Shown piece by piece: positions 1 to 8,061 of a stretch of DNA of 64,000 bases. Under the pieces are notes generated by a model, which worked only from the letters and a program-made list of their open reading frames with translations, did not search any database and was not told the origin of the DNA. Every line of letters starts with the position of its first letter. Positions within the stretch are counted from its first letter, which is position 1. The translations under genes were made by a program, and so were the position numbers. The stretch comes from Streptacidiphilus sp. PB12-B1b (GTDB lineage: Bacteria; Actinomycetota; Actinomycetes; Streptomycetales; Streptomycetaceae): assembly GCF_014084125.1 (NCBI RefSeq), contig NZ_CP048405.1, forward strand, positions 4,774,001-4,838,000. The letters run 5' to 3'.

Positions 1-2411
1 TCCAGGGCGCGCAGCTCCCCGGCGGCGGCGCGGACCCGCACCGCCATCGGGTCGACGGCCAGGGCGGCGTGGACGTCCTCCACGGCGGCTGCCGAGGCGA
101 GCCTGCGGCGCAGCGCCTCCAGTGCGCGCCGCGCGGAGGCGGCGATCCGGTCGGCGCGGGCGGCGGCCTCGTCCAGCAGGGCCTGCCGCCGGGCGGCGAA
201 CGCCTGCCGGACCTCCTCGCGGCGGAGCGCGAGGTCGGCGGCGAGGTCCTCGGCCTCGGCGAAGCGGGCCTCCAGGCCGTCCAGCCGCAACAGCAGCCGG
301 GCCAGCTGGTCGTCGCAGGCGGCCGGGGTGGTGGCGGCGGTCAGCGCGGCGGTGGTGGCCTGGGCCAGCAGCGCGGACTCGGCGGCGTGGGCGGCGCGGT
401 GCTCGCTGTCCAGCAGCGCCCGGCGGCGGGCCTCCAGTACGGCCCGGGCGCGGTTGACGGCGGCCAGCACCTCGCCGATGGCGAGCAGCACGGCGGTGCC
501 CTTGCCCGGGTCGGCGGTGACCGCGCCGGTGACCAGGTCGGTGACGGTGGCCAGGGCGTCGGCCTGGTCGGCCAGCTGTCCGGCCAGCTGCGCGGCCTCG
601 GCGGCGCTCGCGGTCCCGGCGGCAGCGTCGGCGGCCTCGCGGGCGGCGGCCAGCGGGGCGGCGAAGGCGTCCGGTCCGGCGAAGTAGCCGAAGGCGCGCT
701 CGGTGGCGGCGGCCAGCTCGGCGGTGAGCGTCTGCTCGACCGCCTCCAGCGCGGCCGGGTCGTGCTGTGGCAGCTCGCGCAGGGTGCGGGTGCGGCCGTG
801 GGCCCGGCGCAGCTCGGCCAGCAGCGCGGTCCAGCCGTCGGCGTCGGCCGGGGGCTCGCCGTGCGAGCGCCGGACCAGCGCCGCGGCCTGCTCCCGGGCC
901 TGTTCCAGCGCCTCGGCGGCGCGATCGGCCAGCGCCGCCGTCCGGGCCTGCTCGGCGGCCAGCTGCTCGGCGGCGGAGCGCAGTTCGGCGAGGGGTTCGG
1001 CGAGTCCGGCGTCGCCGAGCCAGTAGTGCCGGTCGGCCGCCTTGGCGCAGCCGTCCAGGATCAGCGCGGGCGCGGCGGCGGCCCGGTCGGCGGTGGGGGC
1101 CGCGGCGGCGGTGGCGGTGCGGACGACGTCCAGCAGGTCGGCGATGCCGCGCACCAGGTCGGCGTTGCCGATGCGTTCCAGCGGGCCGTCGCCGACCGGC
1201 TGGGCGGCGGCGTACTCGGCGGAGGTGAAGGGGGTGCTCCACAGCTGCAGCTCGTGGGTGCGGACCGGTTCGCGGTCCGGTTTGAGCAGCGCCAGCGTGC
1301 CGTCCGGCAGCAGCGCGTGGGCGGCGCCGTGCAGCGCGGCGGCGGCCTCGCGGCGGACGGTGTTCCACGGCAGCAGCAGCGTCCGGGCGCTGCCGGGGCG
1401 ACGCAGCACGTACAGCAGGTCCTCGCCGTTGGGCGCGGCGAGCACCGCGTCGAAGCGCAGCTCCTGGGCGTCCGGGCCGCCGTCGACGCGGAAGGCGCGG
1501 TGGCTGCCGTCGGCCAGTTCGTAGCCGCCGGGGAAGATCAGGCCCTGCTCGGCCGGCAGCAGCCGGACGCCGAGCCCGAGCGAGTCCTGGCGGCGCACCG
1601 ACCAGGTGCGGGTGTTGACGACCAGGTAGCGGTCGGCGGCCTCGTTGTAGGGCCGGATCCGGAGCAGCAGCAGCGGTCCGGCCGAGGCGTGGGCGACGGC
1701 GGCGTCGGCCAGGCTCTGCAGCGGGTCGTCGACCGGCTCCTGGAACAGCGTCCGGTCGCCGGGGACGGCCCGGACGGTGAGGCTGCCGCCGGTGGCGGCC
1801 ACCGTGACCGCGCCCTCGCCGCCGTCGATCCGGATCCGGCCCCGGTCGTGCTGGTCGCGGCCGGTGGCGGCCCAGGGCAGTTCGAAGGCCGGGGGCCGGG
1901 GCAGGTCGCGCTCGCCGTGATTGTCCAGGTACTCGGCCTGACGTTCCGTCAACTGCCAGCGCAGGACCCGGATGTCGCCCTCGTTCTCGCCGGTGCGGAA
2001 GACCGCGAGCAGCCGCCCGGCGGCGGTGCGCACCAGCTCCGCCAGCCGGGCGCCGCGGAAGTAGCGCAGCAGCTCGGCCAGATCGCGGTGGAAGCGCTCG
2101 TCGTCCAGCAGGCCGGGCACGGCCGACGGCTCCAACGGCGAGCCGTCCAGGGCGTGCAGGGAGAGCAGGCCCTCGGCCAGCTCCGGCGCCGAGGTGCCCA
2201 GCAGCAGGACGCCGGGGCGGACCGCGACCAGGCCGCAGCCGGTGGCCGCACCGGCGGTGCGCGGCCGGACCGCGCCTGCCAGCTCCAACCCGCGGCTGCC
2301 GAAGGCCAGTTGCCGACGGGTGTTCAACTCCGCCGCCTGCCGCCCCAGTTCGGCCGCGCGCTCGGCGAGCCGCGCCCGCAGCACCTGCTCGGTCCCGTCC
2401 TCGACGCCCAT
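1..2411 (-). CDS. DNA repair ATPase-like protein (3' end beyond window)
   Basis: The minus-strand frame is open from an ATG at 2411 to the left edge, so about 803 N-terminal residues are visible and the C-terminus is missing. The protein begins MGVEDGTEQVLRARLAERA and has a long region rich in Ala, Leu, Glu and Arg that looks coiled-coil (about residues 450-780). A GGGAG motif sits just upstream of the start. Streptomyces genomes commonly encode a roughly 1600-residue 'DNA repair ATPase' beside a flotillin, and length, composition and neighbour match. The ATPase core with its Walker motifs would lie in the part that is not visible, so the name rests on context and general resemblance. The flotillin gene ends 34 bp upstream, suggesting co-transcription. 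Confidence 0.7.
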   Translation of the reverse strand, partial: MGVEDGTEQVLRARLAERAAELGRQAAELNTRRQLAFGSRGLELAGAVRPRTAGAATGCGLVAVRPGVLLLGTSAPELAEGLLSLHALDGSPLEPSAVPGLLDDERFHRDLAELLRYFRGARLAELVRTAAGRLLAVFRTGENEGDIRVLRWQLTERQAEYLDNHGERDLPRPPAFELPWAATGRDQHDRGRIRIDGGEGAVTVAATGGSLTVRAVPGDRTLFQEPVDDPLQSLADAAVAHASAGPLLLLRIRPYNEAADRYLVVNTRTWSVRRQDSLGLGVRLLPAEQGLIFPGGYELADGSHRAFRVDGGPDAQELRFDAVLAAPNGEDLLYVLRRPGSARTLLLPWNTVRREAAAALHGAAHALLPDGTLALLKPDREPVRTHELQLWSTPFTSAEYAAAQPVGDGPLERIGNADLVRGIADLLDVVRTATAAAAPTADRAAAAPALILDGCAKAADRHYWLGDAGLAEPLAELRSAAEQLAAEQARTAALADRAAEALEQAREQAAALVRRSHGEPPADADGWTALLAELRRAHGRTRTLRELPQHDPAALEAVEQTLTAELAAATERAFGYFAGPDAFAAPLAAAREAADAAAGTASAAEAAQLAGQLADQADALATVTDLVTGAVTADPGKGTAVLLAIGEVLAAVNRARAVLEARRRALLDSEHRAAHAAESALLAQATTAALTAATTPAACDDQLARLLLRLDGLEARFAEAEDLAADLALRREEVRQAFAARRQALLDEAAARADRIAASARRALEALRRRLASAAAVEDVHAALAVDPMAVRVRAAAGELRAL

Positions 2412-2445
2412 GGCTGCTCCCTGTCCTCCCTGCCTGTCCGAGTGC

Positions 2446-4476
2446 TTACTTGCTGCTGCCGTTGACCAGGAGGGCCGGATCGGCCACCGGCACCGCGGTG
2501 TCGACCGCACCGCCGCCCAGCAGCTTCAGCAGCATCGCCAGGTTCCACGGGCCGCCCGCCGCCAGCGAGCCCAGCACCTCGGTGGCGTCCGCGCCGAAGC
2601 TGCGCCCGCCCTCCAGCCACTCGGCGCCGAGCGCCTGCACCGTCTGCGAGCTGTGCACCGCCGCGTCGATGCCCTTGCCGAAGGAGACCGCGCCGACCAG
2701 GCGCTCCAGGAACATGGAGTCCCCGCCGACGATGTCGATGTCGGCGCTCTCCAGACCGGCGGCCAGCACCGCCGCCTGCGCCTCGGCGACCTTGCGCTGG
2801 ACGTCCAGGGCCGCCAGCCGGACCTCCTTGTCGGCGGCCAGCCGCAGCCGGAACTCCTCGTGCGCCCGGGACACCTCGTCCAGCGCGGCCATGGCCGCCG
2901 CCTTCTCCTTGAGCCCGGCGGCCTCGCCCAGCAGCCGCTCGCGGATGCCGGTGGCCTCCGCCTGCGCCTTGCTCTCGGCGACGGCCGCCTCGGCCAGGCC
3001 GACCTTGCGGACGGCGTCGGCCTTCTGCTTCAGCCCCTCGGCCTCGCCCTCCAGCCGGGCCCGGATGCCGGCCGCGTCGGCCAGCGCCTGCCGCTCGGCG
3101 ACCTCCGCCTGGGCCAGGCCGACCGCGCCGGCCCTGGCCCGCTCGCCCTCGGCCTCCAGGGCGGCGGCGGCCGCGTTCAGCTCCGCGCTCTTCTGCCCGG
3201 CCTCGGCCAGCACCAGCTGCTCCTTGGCGCGGTAGTGCGCGGTCTGCTCGGCGGCCTCGGCCGCCTTGATGTCCTTGACCAGCTGCTCCTGCGCCTCGCC
3301 CTCGGCGGCGATGACCACGGCCTGCCGGGTGCGCTCGGCGTCCTGCACCACCCGGACCCGCTTGATCTCCTCCTCCTGCTCGGCGACGGTGCGGTCCACC
3401 GCGATCCGCTCGCGGACCACCTCGGCCACGCCCCGGCGCTCCACCTCGACCTGCTTCTCCTTCCCGGCCCGGGAGAGCTCGACCTCGCGCTCCCGGTTGA
3501 CGACCTCCAGCAGCCGGTCCTTCTCGATCCGCTCGGTCTCCACCGCGATCACCCGCTCGCGGTTCTTCTCCGCCACCGCGATCTCCCGCTGCTGGTTCTC
3601 CCGCTGGACGCCGAGCAGTTCCTCGGTGCGCAGCAGCGCGCTGTGCGCCTTCAGCCGCTCCTCCTCCTGGACCTGCGCGGTGGCCGCCTCCTCCTGGGCG
3701 CGCAGCGTCTCGATGCCCTTGCGCTGCCGGATCTCCGCCTCGGCGCGGCGGCGCTCCAGCTCCAGCACGGCCTCGCGGGCGTCCACGTCCTGGCGGGTGA
3801 TCTCCATCTGCTCGTTGCGCTGGAAGTCGTTGGTGCGGATGTGCTCCAGCGCGGTCAGCTCGGTGATCTTGCGGATGCCCTGGGCGTCCAGCACGTTGGC
3901 CGGGTCGAGCTGCCCCATCGGGGTCTGCTCCAGGTGGTCGATGGCGGCGTCCTCCAGGTGGTAGCCGTTGAGGTCGGTGCCGATGGCGGCGATGATGCGG
4001 TCCCGGAACTCCTCGCGCTTGGTGTAGAGGTCGATGAAGTCCAGCTGCTTGCCGACGGTGCGCAGCGCCTCCGCGAACTTGGCGCTGAACAGCGTCTGCA
4101 GGGTCTCCTGGTGGCTGGCCCGGTCGGTGCCGATGGCCTGGGCGACCTTGATGACGTCCTCGACGGTCTTGTTGACCCGGACGAAGAAGGTGATCTGGAT
4201 GTCGGCGCGGATGTTGTCCTGGCAGATCATGCCCTCGCGGCCGGTGCGGGAGATCTCGATGGTCTTCACCGAGATGTCCATCACCTCGGCCCGGTGCATC
4301 ATCGGCAGGACCAGCGCCCCGGTGAAGGTGACGTCGACGTCCTTGGGTCTGGAGATGATCAGGGCCTCGCCCTGGACCACCTTGCGGAACAGGCGGCCGA
4401 AGAGCAGCAGTGTGCCCAGGCCGATGAGCAGGAGCACGGCGACGAGAACGCCGACCCCGATGGTGACGACAGACAT
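2446..4476 (-). CDS. Flotillin / SPFH-domain membrane scaffold protein
   Basis: The 676-residue protein has one N-terminal membrane segment (about residues 5-27), then an SPFH/band-7 domain (about 30-220) with typical stretches such as FVRVNKTVEDVIKVAQAIG. A very long charged coiled coil rich in Glu, Ala, Arg and Gln follows (about 240-600). This is the flotillin architecture: a membrane-anchored oligomeric scaffold of functional membrane microdomains. It lies between a putative OB-fold membrane partner (upstream, 73 bp away) and the DNA repair ATPase (downstream). The first pairing resembles the yqiJ-yqiK arrangement of enterobacteria. The role of the ATPase in the group is unknown. Confidence 0.92.
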   Translation of the reverse strand: MSVVTIGVGVLVAVLLLIGLGTLLLFGRLFRKVVQGEALIISRPKDVDVTFTGALVLPMMHRAEVMDISVKTIEISRTGREGMICQDNIRADIQITFFVRVNKTVEDVIKVAQAIGTDRASHQETLQTLFSAKFAEALRTVGKQLDFIDLYTKREEFRDRIIAAIGTDLNGYHLEDAAIDHLEQTPMGQLDPANVLDAQGIRKITELTALEHIRTNDFQRNEQMEITRQDVDAREAVLELERRRAEAEIRQRKGIETLRAQEEAATAQVQEEERLKAHSALLRTEELLGVQRENQQREIAVAEKNRERVIAVETERIEKDRLLEVVNREREVELSRAGKEKQVEVERRGVAEVVRERIAVDRTVAEQEEEIKRVRVVQDAERTRQAVVIAAEGEAQEQLVKDIKAAEAAEQTAHYRAKEQLVLAEAGQKSAELNAAAAALEAEGERARAGAVGLAQAEVAERQALADAAGIRARLEGEAEGLKQKADAVRKVGLAEAAVAESKAQAEATGIRERLLGEAAGLKEKAAAMAALDEVSRAHEEFRLRLAADKEVRLAALDVQRKVAEAQAAVLAAGLESADIDIVGGDSMFLERLVGAVSFGKGIDAAVHSSQTVQALGAEWLEGGRSFGADATEVLGSLAAGGPWNLAMLLKLLGGGAVDTAVPVADPALLVNGSSK

Positions 4477-4549
4477 GACTGGCCCCTCGGACCTTGCTGC
4501 GAATGGAAAGTGACGCTCAATCAGCCGGATCGGCGGATCGGCCGCCGGA

Positions 4550-5266
4550 TCAGTCGGGCAGCCCGGGCATGACCCGGAAGAACTCGCCCTCGGCGTCGTA
4601 GTCGTAGATCAGTGCGGACGCGCCCGACGTCAGCGCGCTGCCCGGGCCGGCCGCTTCCTCGAGGCTCTGCCGGACCTGCACCAGGGCGGCGGAGCCGTCG
4701 GCGGCGCGGACCTCGGCCTGGCCGAAGTCGGGGCCGACGCGCCCGGTGCGGATGACGCAGCCGCGACCGACGAAGTCGCGGCGGGTCGGCGGCGGGGCCG
4801 GGGCCGGCATGAGCCGCCGCAGCGGCCACGCCAGCACCCGGGCCCCCACCCACCCGCCGGCCAGGGCCGCCGGCAGCAGGGCTCCCCCGAGCCTGCCGCC
4901 GAGCAGCGCCCGGCCGGTCAGCGCGCTGAACCAGGCGAAGGCGACCAGCAGCGAAACCGCCACCGTGACCGGCACCCCGCCCAGGCCCAGCGCCTTCTGC
5001 AGTCCCCCGTGGCTGTGGCGTCCCCCGTGGCCGTGGCTCCCCCCGTGCCCCGCGCGCCCCCCGTGGATGTGCGCGCCCCCCGCGAGCACCACCAGCCAGT
5101 ACGCCACCACGACGACCAGCGCGAAGCTGAAGAGCACGGTGGGATACCCCGTGACCGCCCCCGAAAAGCCACCCACTGCCGTCGCCGCCTCTGCAGAATC
5201 CTCGGCGATCACTCCGGTGACCGCCGGGGAAAGAGTGGCAGCGGCGGGGCCGGGCCCACAGTGCAT
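4550..5266 (-). CDS. OB-fold-containing membrane protein, flotillin partner (YqiJ/NfeD-like)
   Basis: This 238-residue protein has a membrane segment near residues 41-63, a second hydrophobic pair near 95-140, and a soluble C-terminal domain (about 160-238) that resembles the OB-fold domain of YqiJ/NfeD-type flotillin partners. The assignment relies mainly on the flotillin immediately downstream and on topology. Between the first and second membrane segments is a Gly/His-rich loop with seven histidines. The start is uncertain: ATG at 5266 gives the longest form, while an in-frame GTG at 5212 would place the first membrane helix at a more usual distance from the N-terminus. Neither has a strong ribosome binding site. 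Confidence 0.75.
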   Translation of the reverse strand: MHCGPGPAAATLSPAVTGVIAEDSAEAATAVGGFSGAVTGYPTVLFSFALVVVVAYWLVVLAGGAHIHGGRAGHGGSHGHGGRHSHGGLQKALGLGGVPVTVAVSLLVAFAWFSALTGRALLGGRLGGALLPAALAGGWVGARVLAWPLRRLMPAPAPPPTRRDFVGRGCVIRTGRVGPDFGQAEVRAADGSAALVQVRQSLEEAAGPGSALTSGASALIYDYDAEGEFFRVMPGLPD

Positions 5267-5320
5267 GATCCCGGCAGTCTTAACGCCGTGTTGATGTCGT
5301 GGTTCAGCTCACACCGGGGC

Positions 5321-6394
5321 TCACGCCGGGCCGCCCGGCGGGGCCAGGACGTCGGACAGGTCGTACCGGACCGGCTCCTCCAACTGGGCGTAGCCGCAGC
5401 CGGACGGCTCCCGGTCCGGCCGCCAGCGGCGGAACTGGGTGGTGTGCCGGAAGCGGTCGCCCTGCATGTGGTCGTAGGCGACCTCGGCCACCAGCTCCGG
5501 GCGCAGCGGCACCCAGGCCAGGTCCTTGCCGCCGCTCCAGCGGCTGGGGCCGCCGGGCATCCGGCCGGAGGCGTGCGCCTGCTCGTCGGCCCAGTCGGCC
5601 CAGGGGTGGTCGGCCAGGCCGATCCGCAGCGGGGCCAGCCCCTCGACCAGCTCCTGCCGCCGCCGCATCGGGAAGGACGCGCAGACGCCGACGTGCTGCA
5701 GCCGGCCCGCGGCGTCGTACAGGCCCAGCAGCAGCGAGCCGACCACCGGGCCGCTCTTGTGCTCGCGGTATCCGGCCACCACGCAGTCGGCGGTGCGCTC
5801 GTGCTTGACCTTCACCATCAGCCGCTGGTCGGGCCGGTAGGGCAGGTCCAGCGGCTTGGCCATGACGCCGTCCAGGCCGGCCCCCTCGAAGACGCTGAAC
5901 CACTCCTCGGCCAGCTCCCGGTCCAGCGTGGCCGGGGCCAGGTACAACGGCGGTGCGGCGCCCGCCAGCGCCTCGGCCAGGGCGGCGCGGCGCTGCCGCA
6001 GCGGGGTCTCCAGCAGCGCGTCGGCGCCCAGCGCCAGCAGGTCGAAGGCGACGAAGGAGGCCGGGGTGCGCTCGGCCAGCAGCCGCACCCGGGAGTCGGC
6101 CGGGTGGATGCGCTCCTGCAGCGCGTCGAAGTCCAGCCGGTCGGCGGTGACCACGACGATCTCGCCGTCCACCACGCAACGCTGCGGCAGCCGCTCCAGC
6201 AGCGCCGCCGCCAGCTCCGGGAAGTAGCGGGTGAGCGGCTTGCCGCTGCGGCTGCCGATGACGATCTCCGGGCCGTCGCGGTGCACGATGGCCCGGAAGC
6301 CGTCCCACTTGCCCTCGTACTGCATGCCGGGCGGGATGCGGGCGGCGGCTTTGGCCAGCATCGGCTTGACCGGGGGCATCACCGGGAGGTCCAT
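5321..6394 (-). CDS. ligC: ATP-dependent DNA ligase (LigC type)
   Basis: The 357-residue protein has the nucleotidyltransferase motif I KWDGFR at residues 29-34, with Lys29 the predicted AMP acceptor. Motifs such as GSRSGK, VVDGEIVVV and VAFDLLALG follow, then an OB-fold C-terminal domain containing LVGEVAYDHMQGDRFRH-like sequence. Length and motif set fit the small ATP ligases called LigC in mycobacteria and streptomycetes, without fused nuclease or polymerase domains. Such ligases seal nicks and serve as backup enzymes in excision repair or end joining. The polymerase gene on the opposite strand starts 76 bp away, so the two probably share a divergent promoter region. No Ku gene is in the window. 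Confidence 0.93.
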   Translation of the reverse strand: MDLPVMPPVKPMLAKAAARIPPGMQYEGKWDGFRAIVHRDGPEIVIGSRSGKPLTRYFPELAAALLERLPQRCVVDGEIVVVTADRLDFDALQERIHPADSRVRLLAERTPASFVAFDLLALGADALLETPLRQRRAALAEALAGAAPPLYLAPATLDRELAEEWFSVFEGAGLDGVMAKPLDLPYRPDQRLMVKVKHERTADCVVAGYREHKSGPVVGSLLLGLYDAAGRLQHVGVCASFPMRRRQELVEGLAPLRIGLADHPWADWADEQAHASGRMPGGPSRWSGGKDLAWVPLRPELVAEVAYDHMQGDRFRHTTQFRRWRPDREPSGCGYAQLEEPVRYDLSDVLAPPGGPA

Positions 6395-6470
6395 GAGCCG
6401 ATTGTGCGTCGGCGGGCGGCGCGCCGCCGCTCGGAAGGCGGCCCGGCCGGGGCAGACCTACGGTGAGGTC

Positions 6471-7481
6471 ATGGCCGAGGCACTGGAGCTGGACGCGGAC
6501 GGGCGGACCGTGCGGCTGACCCATCCCGACAAGGTGTACTTCCCGGAGCGGGGCTTCACCAAGCTGGACGTGGCCCGCTACTTCCTGGCCGTCGGCGGCG
6601 GCGCGGTACGGGCGCTGCGGAACCGCCCGACGACGTTGCAGCGCTACCCGGAGGGCGCGGCGGGCGAGTCGTTCTACCAGAAGCGCGTGCCCCGGGAGCT
6701 GCCCGAGTGGATCCCCACCGCCCGGATCTCCTTCCCCAGCGGGCGCTTCGCCGACGAGATGTGCCCGGACGGGATCGGCGCCGTGCTGTGGGCGGTGAAC
6801 CGCGGCTGCCTGACCTTCCACCCCTGGCCGGTGCGGGCCGCCGACACCGACCACCCGGACGAGCTGCGGATCGACCTGGACCCGCAGCCGGGCACGGACT
6901 TCGCCGACGCCGTGCGCGCCGCCCTGGAGCTGCGCCAGCTGCTGGAGGAGCTGGGGCTGCGCGGCTGGCCGAAGACGTCCGGCGGGCGCGGGCTGCACGT
7001 GTTCGTGCCGATCCGGCCGGAGTGGGACTTCGTCCACGTACGCCGGGCCGCCATCGCCGTCGGCCGGGAGCTGGAGCGGCGGGCGCCGGAGCGGGTGACC
7101 ACGGCGTGGTGGAAGGAGGAGCGCGGCGAGCGGATCTTCGTGGACTACAACCAGATGGCCCGGGACCGCACCATCGCCTCCGCCTACTCCGTCCGGGCCT
7201 TCCCGCACGCCCCGGTCTCCGCGCCGCTGCGCTGGGAGGAGCTGGACTCCGCCCACCCCCGCGACTTCGACCTGGCCACCATGCCGGAGCGCTACGCCCG
7301 GCTGGGCGACGTCCACGCCGACATGGACGAGCACGCCTTCGACCTGGCGCCGGTGCTGGAGCTGGCCGACCGCGACGAGCGCGACCGGGGCCAGGGCGAT
7401 CTGCCCTACCCGCCGGAGCACCCCAAGATGGCCGGGGAGCCCAAGCGGGTGCAGCCCAGCCGGGCCCGGCACGACCCGTAG
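6471..7481 (+). CDS. LigD-type polymerase/primase domain protein (NHEJ polymerase)
   Basis: The 336-residue protein from ATG 6471 matches the stand-alone polymerase domain of LigD (archaeo-eukaryotic primase superfamily). Visible features are LTHPDKVYFPERGFTK near the N-terminus, the metal-binding DLDPQPG motif (Asp-x-Asp), GGRGLHVFVPI and the DYNQMARDRTIASAYSVR region. The enzyme would add ribo- or deoxyribonucleotides during gap filling or end joining. A longer open frame from 6231 exists, but it overlaps the ligase on the other strand and its extra residues are not family-like, so the internal ATG is preferred. Divergent pairing with LigC is the same partnership seen for mycobacterial PolD/LigC genes. 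Confidence 0.92.
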   Translation: MAEALELDADGRTVRLTHPDKVYFPERGFTKLDVARYFLAVGGGAVRALRNRPTTLQRYPEGAAGESFYQKRVPRELPEWIPTARISFPSGRFADEMCPDGIGAVLWAVNRGCLTFHPWPVRAADTDHPDELRIDLDPQPGTDFADAVRAALELRQLLEELGLRGWPKTSGGRGLHVFVPIRPEWDFVHVRRAAIAVGRELERRAPERVTTAWWKEERGERIFVDYNQMARDRTIASAYSVRAFPHAPVSAPLRWEELDSAHPRDFDLATMPERYARLGDVHADMDEHAFDLAPVLELADRDERDRGQGDLPYPPEHPKMAGEPKRVQPSRARHDP

Positions 7482-7511
7482 CCGCGATCCGTGGCCGCGC
7501 TCCGGGACACG

Positions 7512-7955
7512 TCAGAGGTCCTGGCCGCGCAGCAGGCCGTCCACCACCCGGCCGAACACCCGGCGTCCGGTGCCGGCCACCACCGCGTCCAGCGGCGCCG
7601 GGACGCCGCGCACCCTGATCTCCTCGCGCCAGCGCACCACGCTGCCCGGCCCCTCGGCGCGCACCTCCACCTCGGCCCAGCCGAGCACCACCGACCCGCG
7701 CTTCTCCAGCCGCACCCGCCCCGGGGCGTGCGCCGTGGGCGGCTGCCAGAGGACGACCTCCATCGGGTCGTCGAAGCCCAGCGGGCCGACCGCCGTCCGG
7801 GCCAGCACCGTGCTGCCCAGGCCGGTGGGGCCGGCGCCCACCTGGGCGACCCTGGTCAGCGGCACCATGGCGGAGTGGCGCGGCCAGTCGGTCACCCGCC
7901 GCCAGCACTCCTGCACACCGGCCGGGACGGAGCGGGTGATCTCGAAGAACGCCAT
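7512..7955 (-). CDS. SRPBCC-family lipid/polyketide-binding-like protein
   Basis: From ATG 7955 the product is 147 residues, beginning MAFFEITRSVPAGVQECWRR. This, with the WPRHSAMVPL segment and a terminal amphipathic helix, is the pattern of SRPBCC (START-like/polyketide cyclase) proteins, which form a hydrophobic ligand cavity. Some members are enzymes, others carriers; the sequence does not tell which. The upstream extension to 8054 lacks family character and would overlap the divergent promoter region, so the internal ATG is used. It converges with the LigD-type polymerase gene with a 30-bp gap. Confidence 0.8.
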   Translation of the reverse strand: MAFFEITRSVPAGVQECWRRVTDWPRHSAMVPLTRVAQVGAGPTGLGSTVLARTAVGPLGFDDPMEVVLWQPPTAHAPGRVRLEKRGSVVLGWAEVEVRAEGPGSVVRWREEIRVRGVPAPLDAVVAGTGRRVFGRVVDGLLRGQDL

Positions 7956-8061
7956 GACCGAAGCGTAGGCGGGCAGCGGCGGCGACGCCGCCGGGTGACC
8001 ATCCGAAGATTCACTCGTTGAGCCCAGTGCCGCCGCCGACCGGCCGCGGCACACGGGAGTC

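Noticed and set aside
69..2465. 798-codon open frame on the plus strand
   Set aside because: It is antisense to the DNA repair ATPase frame, which continues to the window edge. Its composition (repeats of Gly, Gln, Arg) is the usual GC-driven shadow.
6231..6470. N-terminal extension of the LigD-type polymerase
   Set aside because: It overlaps the divergent ligase gene and has no similarity to the family; ATG 6471 begins the conserved domain.
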